Source of the DNA: Symsagittifera roscoffensis
Taxonomy: Eukaryota > Xenacoelomorpha > Acoela > Convolutidae
DNA length: 64,000 nt
NCBI RefSeq assembly: GCF_963678635.1
Contig: NC_087063.1
Location: 84,803,574-84,867,573, forward strand
Reading direction: 5' to 3'
The position numbers and the translations under genes were made by a program. Below are positions 57,336 through 64,000 of this stretch, one piece after another. Below the pieces are notes generated by a model. It had not been told where the DNA came from and ran no database searches. It saw nothing but the letters and a program-made list of their open reading frames with translations. How positions within the stretch are numbered: the stretch's first letter is position 1; every line of letters starts with the position of its first letter.

Positions 57336-58368
57336 TCAACTAGTTTGTAACGGACTGTCTGTTTTCGATCCCCTGCTGTCTTGCTTTGGTGAGGTTCTGG
57401 TAGATTCTACCGTATCCATTACTTTGATGCGGTCATATGCATGGCGTTTGCTTTCATTGTGCGATAAAGATGGGTCGGCTAAAGGGGGCGCAAGATTGGT
57501 GAACCTTGACAGCTCCCACTCGTAGAGGGTTCTGCCGCTGTCGATTGCCCATCTCTTTTTGAGATACTCGGCATAAACAGGGTCTATAAGAGAGAGCTGG
57601 TCCAATCTTCGGTGCTCCGACATCTCAACCAGTTGCACAGCCTCCTTCTCCAACTTTAAAACCTGTCTCATTTTCACATTGTGATCTGCAATGGCCTTGT
57701 CTTTTTCCAGAAGTTTCTCAGCTTTCCTGCTCTTATCCGATATCTCTTTTTCCAGTTCCTTCCGTAGTTCTCGATATTCACTGAGTTTTTTCTCCATGTT
57801 CAGAAATCTTTCTCTCGATTCGCTCAAGGCTTCAACGACTTCATCTCGTTTTTTGGATGCTTCAATGATCTCCTGTGTAGTCTTTCGTTCTCGGTCCAGG
57901 CGTCTCGAAGCTGCTTCCCCGACTTTCTTTGTCAATAGTTGATGTTGTCTCTCCAACAAGGAAATGTACTTTTGGTAGTCTGTATGCTTCTTCTTCAGAG
58001 CTTCGTAAGCTAAAATTATGAATGCTTTCAGCCATGATGGATTGCTAACAAAATGTACCTTAGTGAGTAAAAACGTGTACTTTCAAACAGTCCAGCCGTG
58101 GCATCTCTGAGCTGATAATTGAACACTTCTTGATTGTGAACTGCTCTTTTGATCGTACTTGCGTGCTCTTCTTGTTTTTCCAGCGCTTGTGAAGCCTAGA
58201 AAAAAACCAATTGTGGTTGATCAATTTTACCTTGTGTAGACTGAATAAAAGAATTGAGGCTACCTTTTTAAGGACATTGTCGTGGTGTTTGAGCAATCCC
58301 TGATAATATTCTGGTCTGTACACTGTGGGGTAATCACCCTGCGCAGGATGAGAAGTAGAAGCCTCCAT
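57336..58368 (-). CDS. Coiled-coil protein gene, three exons, 297 residues
   Basis: Host-type gene reconstructed from splice signals. Exon 1 is 58368-58264 (ATG directly preceded by in-frame stops). Intron 1 is 58263-58196 (GTAGCC...TTTCTAG). Exon 2 is 58195-58081. Intron 2 is 58080-58010 (GTACAC...TTTTAG). Exon 3 is 58009-57336, ending in TGA. Joining them keeps one frame throughout. The N-terminus (YRPEYYQGLLKHHDNVLKK) is followed by an almost continuous charged heptad-rich coiled coil to about residue 190, then LIDPVYAEYLKKRW and a polar Ser/Thr-rich tail. No signal peptide or membrane segment. I do not recognise the family. The last 37 codons also lie at the right end of duplication copy A. 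Confidence 0.75.
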
Positions 58369-58659
58369 GAAACTACTATTCACTTATCAGCTATTCATTA
58401 TTAAAGTCTTAAATGGCTGTAAATACGATAGTTTGTTTTTCAAGTTGTCGATTGTACAGTAATCAGATTTATATTCGCGTGATGCAATGCGTAATAAGTG
58501 TGGTATTCGAAAGAAAATCAAAAATATAATTATATAATTTTGAAGGTAACCGATGTGATAATTGAAGCACGAGCCAAAATCAGTCTGATAATAATCAGCT
58601 GTCCATCTTGTTGAGTAGTTGCGTGTGAATGTGAAAAATCAGTGCTTTGTTCGAGCCAA
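58369..58659. other. Upstream flank of the coiled-coil gene
   Basis: Short AT-rich segment before the gene start on the minus strand. The promoter presumably lies here, but I see no clear TATA box. Confidence 0.4.
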
Positions 58660-59274
58660 ATACTTAAGATCATGATTTTTTCAATAATGAGTGAAAACAA
58701 CGCGCGGTCGTTTTTTTTTTGCTGCTTCTGATTACCTCAATTGTCTTGTCAGGACAGAGACAATCTCCACTAGCAGTTATCTTCAATATTTATGGCAATC
58801 AATTGTTCAGACAAGTGTGTTTGACGTATATTGAAAAATAGTATAATCCGACTATTGTATAACGTGTTATTGTATATTCTGGCTATCGTATAAAAAGCGT
58901 ATAATAGTATAGTTTGAGATCGAAGTCCTTAGTATTACAGAATAGGTGAAGGCTAATTTGATTAGTTTTGACTGAAAAGATACTGTTCAGAGCTTCAGAC
59001 CTCTCTCTAAAGACTAGGAAGTATTTTTTTTGTGCAGGCTAGTTTTAGGTTTTTCTAGCCTATTTAGGTACCGCGCAGAAAGTTCTTCTACTTTGTATTA
59101 TATGAAATTCGTTTCAAGCGTGATTCGGACTCTAAAAAGACCAAGTCGAGAAACACTTGTCCGAACTTTTCGGCTTTATGACTAGTTTACTCGGAGGTCT
59201 GAATTTCCTTAATGACTTCTTGTTATTTTCACCTGATTTCAGCTATTGTTACCATACTCTTTGAGCTTTTTACT

Positions 59275-59289
59275 CTTGCGATAAGCAAG
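59275..59289 (+). repeat. Hairpin repeat CTTGC-GATAA-GCAAG
   Basis: 5 bp stem with a GATAA loop, followed by GAGTACTAG and a T run. Related copies are at 42452, 60931 and 62594. Confidence 0.6.
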
Positions 59290-59577
59290 TGTGTTGCTAT
59301 CGAGTACTAGTTTTTTTTGTAAGTACTTTGCTCACAGAATGGTACATTTAGAAAGAATGGTAAATTTATTTGAGTGGATAAGATTGTTCTTGTGTGTTCG
59401 TTTTGGTCAATATGTTGAAACGGATTTACCTTTGAAAATTTATTTTAAAAAGCTTTAAATCAATTTCGCTGACCCTCTCTGAAAATGCATTAAAATTTTG
59501 ATTTTTTGGACTCTTTTGTATTGTTTTATTCTTTTTTGAACATCATGAATTCACTTTTCTTGATATCTGCGAACCAT

Positions 59578-59644
59578 TTGGCCTAATAGTAAAGACTTCT
59601 TCTGGAATGGTCAAGTTGGTAAGTTCAAGTCTGGACAGGGCTTG
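59578..59644 (+). repeat. tRNA-like sequence in repeat copy 1
   Basis: TTGGCCTAATAGT resembles a box A and GTTCAAGTCTGG a box B of a pol III promoter, at tRNA-like distance. It is not a foldable tRNA as far as I can see; more likely a tRNA-derived SINE remnant. Confidence 0.4.
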
Positions 59645-60392
59645 TTTTTTTCAAACTGAAAGATTTTAGTTTCAAAAAATTTGTCGGCATATGGTTTGAT
59701 GATTGTCGGCCTATCTGTTGTTTCGGCTTAGGTACAGCATCGGATTTTTTTTTGCGCTGTAAGTAGTGTTTATTGCAAATGTTTTTTGATATGCTCTTTG
59801 TTTTGGTAAATTTGCTTCTCCAGATTGTGCATAACCTTGTGTTTTTTTGAGTCGTTTGACGAGGAACGCATTTTTACGCCCCTTAGTACAAAATTAAAGT
59901 CCAAGTTTCCCAGAATCTTGTAGCTCAATTTGTTTTGACAATTTTGTTTTTGACTCAACGGGAGGTTATTCAAATCTTATCGGCCTAGTTGCCGTTCGAT
60001 TATTTTGTATGGTTACTTTTTAAAAGCAGGCTTTCCTGGAATTGAACATCCGGCGCGTCAAAATAATGAAATTTTGTTCTTAATTTTTTTTTCGATATAT
60101 TTAATATTTATGACTTATTGGCTTCCGTATCATCATCTATCGTCTGCCGTCTAGTTAGCGATGAATCGTTTGTGTGATATCACAAGTGGTGCGAATTTTT
60201 GCTTGCCTTCTGTTTAGATAATTCGATCTCCTCTCCAAAAAAATTAGAAGAAAACTTTGACTGCAAGTTGAACTTTTTGAATTGGTTCTTAATAAAACTA
60301 TTATGATAAGGCTAGCAACCCTAGTAGTCGTATTGTGATCGCTATGCGTCACCTAGTAATCGTCATATACTTCAGCACTAAATAAATTTCTC

Positions 60393-61842
60393 TGAGATTC
60401 TTTTCATGGTTTTTCTCAATACTGAGTGAAAACAACGCGCGGACGTTTTTTGTTGCTGCTGATTACCTTGATTGTCTTGTGAGGACAGAGACCATCTCAA
60501 CTAGCATTTTTGTGCAATGTTGTTAGCAATCAATTTTTGAGTCAAGTGTATTGACGTTAGTGAAAAATTGTATAATCCAACTATCGTATAACGTGATATC
60601 ATTTGTTCTAGCCATAGTATAAAAAGCGTATGTTTTTGGATCGAAATCCCTTCTTTTACAGCAATAGGTTAAGGTTGTTGGTTTTATTTCTGGTTAAAAA
60701 TATTTTGTTGTAGAGCTTCAGACCACTTTCTAAATATTGGGAAAAAACTGTTGTGTAGGGTACGTGTTTTCAGCTTATTCAGGTACCGCGCGGAAAGTAC
60801 GTCTCGTATATTTTTTTATACTTATCGGCTTTCAGACTAGTTTGCTCGGAGGGCTGCATTTCCTCTATGGTTTCTCGTTTATGTAACCTGGTTTTAGCTA
60901 TGGTAACCTTATTCTTGGAGTTTTTTTTTACCCCTGCGATCAGGGTACTAGGCAGTCAGGGTATGTTGCAGTCGGGTACTGGGCTTTTTTCTTCCAATTT
61001 AGAAGGAATGGTAAATTTACTTGAGCGGATTAAATTTTTCGTTTGCGGTCATTTTTTGAAACGGATTTATCTTTAACAATCTATTTTAGAAAGCCTTAAA
61101 TAAACTTCGCTGACCCTTTAAACAAACAGGCTTCCTTTTTTTGGGTTTTTTGTCTTGTTAGTCTTTTTTGCACACAATGAAGTGCCAACCAGTAGTATCT
61201 GAGATCCATTTGGCCTAGAAGTGACGACTTCTGGGATGGCAAAGGTGTTATGTTCGAATCCGGGCAGGACCTGTGTCTTTTCCAAAACGTTTGTCGACCT
61301 ATCTGTTTTGTCGGCGTCGGCTTAGTTGCAGCATGGTATTTTTTTTGTGCTGTAAGCAGTTGTTTTTGTAATTTCAGGTTTGCTCCCTAAATTTATAATT
61401 TTGCTAATCCAAACTTAGTATGTTTTCGTTTTTTTTTTTCGATTGTCTCTGACTTTTCTTTTGTTTATTCGATTGTCTCTGACTTTTCTTTTGTGGTATA
61501 TTTTCTTTTGTTTTATAGACCACTTCGGTCTGAAAGTTTTTTTTTGGTTTAATGAACTATGTTTGCGTCGTTTGACGAGGAGCACAGTTTTTACGCGCCT
61601 TTCTCAGAAAACACATAATAATAAGTCTCAGATTTTCAGAACTTTGTACCTCAAAATTTTTCATGACATTTTTGTTTTTGACTCAACGGGAGGTAAACCA
61701 AGCCTCTGTGTAGACAATTCGATTCCCTGTCTAACAAAAAATTAACTATTTGACTAAAAATCAACTATTTGAATTGTTTTTTTTTTCAAGTGTAAATGTT
61801 ATGATAAGGCTAGTAAACCTAGTAATCGTATTGTACTCGGGT
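60393..61842. repeat. Diverged tandem repeat, copy 2
   Basis: Second copy of the repeat at 58660. It also has an internal 30 bp period duplication (GATTGTCTCTGACTTTTC at 61441 and 61471). Confidence 0.75.
61210..61274 (+). repeat. tRNA-like sequence in repeat copy 2
   Basis: TTGGCCTAGAAGTGA (box A-like) and a perfect box B, GTTCGAATCC, at 61252-61261, then GGGCAGGACCTG. Another box B-like copy lies inverted at about 62101-62121. Probably a SINE-type element, not a tRNA gene. Confidence 0.45.
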
Positions 61843-63684
61843 ACTCAATTTTTGCCGCAAAAAAACTGTTAACCGACTGCGCTCATCGATGTCAAATTGC
61901 TTATTAATCAGCTGAAGTTGAATAACCGATTTCTACATAATTAGTGTAGGGGTAACGACGATGGTTAGGAAGACAAATAACTGTGAATTGAGTCCAGACG
62001 AGTCCTAAGATTTAAAATTTGACAGATGAACGAGTTTCGTGTGAAGCTGTTTTTTTTTCGGCTCAGCTTCCTGCTGCGGAAACTCATTTTGCGAAAAGTA
62101 CAGGTCCTGCCTGGACTTGAAGCCTAGTGTTCGTTCCCAAGCATTGGTGTTACTAATATTTTTACAGTTGAATTAATGATTCCAAGAGTTTCTTAGGTTT
62201 TCATTCCCAATTTTTGATTTCATATGCGCGTGATCTTTTTTTATTTACAGTGGAGTAGAAATAGGGTCTCATTTTTACCATAAAACGAGATTCCACAAAA
62301 ATCAAAACTTGTGTATGTGTATTAATGAAGTAACCATACTACGCAACAACAGGGCAGACAAATAAGAGATACAAAATTCTGCTGACAGTCCAAGTTTTTG
62401 CTTGTTCGTTAGTCGTGATGGCATCGCGTGCGCATGCGTAATAAAACAGCGTTAGGAGAATTAATAATCCCGCAGTTAAACTTGCCTTGTTCGAACCAGA
62501 AAGAATTTCTAGACCTTGCTACTAAATTGAATAGCAAAATACTGCCCCTTTTTGGTCCCGAACTGTTCGCCCTCCCCGAGGGTAATTATGTTTACCCTTG
62601 CGATAAGCAAGGGTTTTGCAACCGGGTACTAGACTTTTTTCCCGTCAACAATTTTGTCCTCAGAATTCGCACGTGAACTCGCACGTGTTTTTTTTACTGT
62701 AGAGGTAAATGTAATGCGTGCATGTTAGGTTAAGTATGGGCCCTGTGTGGTTGTTATGAGTTCCTTCAATAGTATTTTTAGTGCCAAAAAGTTTTGTTAT
62801 TTTTTCGGCATTTGAGTGTTGGCTTTAATTCCGTCGGCTCATTTTCCGAATGATTTTTTTTTTCAATTGCTTTTTTGTTGGTTTTTATAAGAATGGTTGA
62901 AGTCTCACAAAATGTTTTGTACAAATCGAAATCACTTTCCGAGACCCTTCCTAATAAAAGTGAAAATTTTAAAATTGAAAAAAAAAAATAGAAAATTTCT
63001 GAACTTTTTTGTGTTTGTTTTCAGTGTGCAAAATAACTTTGGTCTTAACTTTTTATGCTTCTGTTTGTTCAATCAGCTGTTTTTCTTCTTTTTTCTGGTG
63101 TAGATAATGAGTTTTTGCAATTTTTTGTTTGTTTGTTTGTTAAGTTTTTCTCTAATAATTGAAAATATGTCCTCATTGCTTTTTAGCGCATATTGTTTTG
63201 AAAAGTAATTGTTTCATTCTAAAAACGAGAACTAAGCAAGCCTGAATTGCCAGCAAATCAGAAATAAATAAATTCAAAATTTTTGGTAATTTAAATTAAA
63301 GTTGCTAGTCGAGTTCATCGTTTTGCAAAGTCAATTTGAGTTGCTGTCTGCTAATTTTTGTTTCCAGTTTTGCTTAGTTTCATTGTGTTAGGATGGTAAA
63401 ACCTGAAACCAAGCAAGCTTGAAGTGCTATTAAATCAGAATTTTTCAATATCAAAATTTTCGATAGTTTTCAGAATTGCTAGACGAATCCATCATTTTTT
63501 TGTTTGCCAATTTAAAAGTTGCAATTTTTTTTTCTCATATTTAGTTAATGTTGATCTGTTTTTAGGCTGCATCTTCTAGAAATAGTTCAATGCCTTAGCT
63601 TTTTTTAATATTCGGTTTTTTTTTTTAATATTCGGTTTTTTTTTTTTTTTGTTTGATTGATCTCTGCTAGTGTTTCTGATTTTT
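61843..63684. other. AT-rich intergenic DNA
   Basis: No convincing gene. It contains a perfect hairpin, ACCCTTGC-GATAA-GCAAGGGT, at 62594-62614 and an 82-codon ATG frame (62428-62676) of doubtful status. A duplicated TTAATATTCGGTTTTTT lies near 63605 and 63628. 61990-62010 (GAGTCCAGACGAGTCCT) is an inverted match to about 42518. Confidence 0.5.
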
Positions 63685-63686
63685 AA

Positions 63687-63760
63687 GCGTTCGTGGCTAA
63701 GTGGTTAGTGTGTGAGACTCAGAATCTTTTACAACAGACTGGAGTAGCGGTTCACTGATG
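63687..63760 (+). repeat. tRNA-like sequence
   Basis: GTGGCTAAGTGGTTAG (63693) fits a box A very well, and GCGGTTCACTGA is a poor box B. No matching acceptor arms are seen, so a tRNA pseudogene or SINE head is likelier than a functional tRNA. Confidence 0.35.
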
Positions 63761-64000
63761 TGTAGTGACGTCTCATAAGGAAATTGGCATATTAGATCCG
63801 TAACACCCAGGCCTCCTTCTCTGCAATGTAGTTTCGCTACTTTTATTCGTTCTTTTGAAGTATTTCGCCCGAAGATGTTTGGTAATATTTATGCATGGTT
63901 TGCTTTTATCAGTTCTGTAATGTCTGGGGTCGTTCCGACAAGGAAAGTGTACTTACTTTGCAGCCTGTGGCGCAGTGTTCGCAATGTCTTGGTTCGTTTG
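63761..64000. other. Window end, nothing recognised
   Basis: No frame, repeat or RNA gene could be supported in the last 240 bases. Confidence 0.5.

Larger units (their letters stand above)
50774..57446. repeat. Tandem duplication, copy B (6.67 kb)
   Basis: Second copy, continuing at 57447 into the intact remainder of the coiled-coil gene. Copy B has GGA at the codon that is TGA in copy A. Confidence 0.92.
58660..60335. repeat. Diverged tandem repeat, copy 1
   Basis: Aligns with 60393-61842 in order: GAAAACAACGCGCGG, the GGACAGAGAC region, AGGTACCGCGC, a tRNA-like segment, GACTCAACGGGAGGT and GATAAGGCTAG. Copy 1 has an extra segment of about 230 bp near its end. No coding frame is conserved between the copies, so this is probably a non-coding transposon or an old segmental duplication. 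Confidence 0.75.

Noticed and set aside
62594-62630. Helitron 3' end (hairpin followed by CTAG)
   Set aside because: Similarity among copies continues past CTAG, so this is not a terminus.
62428-62676. 82-codon ATG frame in the intergenic region
   Set aside because: It is short, overlaps the hairpin repeat and has no recognisable features. It could contain an exon, but this cannot be supported.
63687-63760. Functional tRNA gene
   Set aside because: The box A is good, but the box B and stems do not form a cloverleaf.
1-64000. CRISPR arrays, bacterial operons or phage genes
   Set aside because: Spliced gene, LTR and non-LTR elements and repeat structure are eukaryotic. The regular repeats found are transposon-derived.

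Overview
The window looks like nuclear DNA of an invertebrate animal. It is dominated by retroelements, with one recognisable host-type gene, which has two spliceosomal introns of about 70 bp. The phylum cannot be fixed from the sequence. The retroelement families (a REL-type retroelement reading GTTQGDPL, retroelement-borne SGNH esterases) are of a kind I associate with cnidarians and other aquatic invertebrates; that is inference.

Layout. (1) 1-3936, minus strand: decayed gag-protease copy of a Ty3/gypsy-type element. (2) 1215-19986: three head-to-tail copies of a 6.26 kb unit, each holding part of that antisense gag, a 420 bp spacer, a 910 bp LTR and 2.2 kb of leader DNA. (3) 16871-41442, plus strand: a near-complete giant LTR retrotransposon of about 24.6 kb. 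It has a 5' LTR (the last LTR of the array), a 3.05 kb leader packed with stem-loop modules built on CCGGAGGGGT, gag, an aspartic protease, and RT-RNase H-integrase whose C-terminus looks like a macro domain. It also has a 2,145-codon ORF with an SGNH hydrolase domain, an 800-codon ORF of unknown function and the 3' LTR. (4) 41443-43573: non-coding DNA and a degenerate T-rich tandem repeat. (5) 43574-57446: an antisense REL-type retroelement and a plus-strand SGNH-PHD-RT-REL element, both defective, lying in a recent 6.67 kb tandem duplication (44099-50773 and 50774-57446). (6) 57336-58368, minus strand: a three-exon gene for a 297-residue coiled-coil protein. (7) 58369-64000: AT-rich intergenic DNA with a diverged 1.5-1.7 kb tandem repeat, tRNA-like sequences and a repeated hairpin.

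The giant element is the most interesting object. Gag coats the RNA and Pol copies and integrates it. The macro domain, the SGNH domain and the downstream ORFs are cargo whose role is not evident. Four in-frame stops (three TAG, one TGA) and two single-base frame changes interrupt the ORFs, although the two LTRs are almost identical. This copy is therefore either recently broken, mobilised in trans, decoded by recoding, or partly affected by homopolymer errors in the assembly. The 6.67 kb duplication has placed the zinc finger of a retroelement in frame with the tail of the coiled-coil gene.
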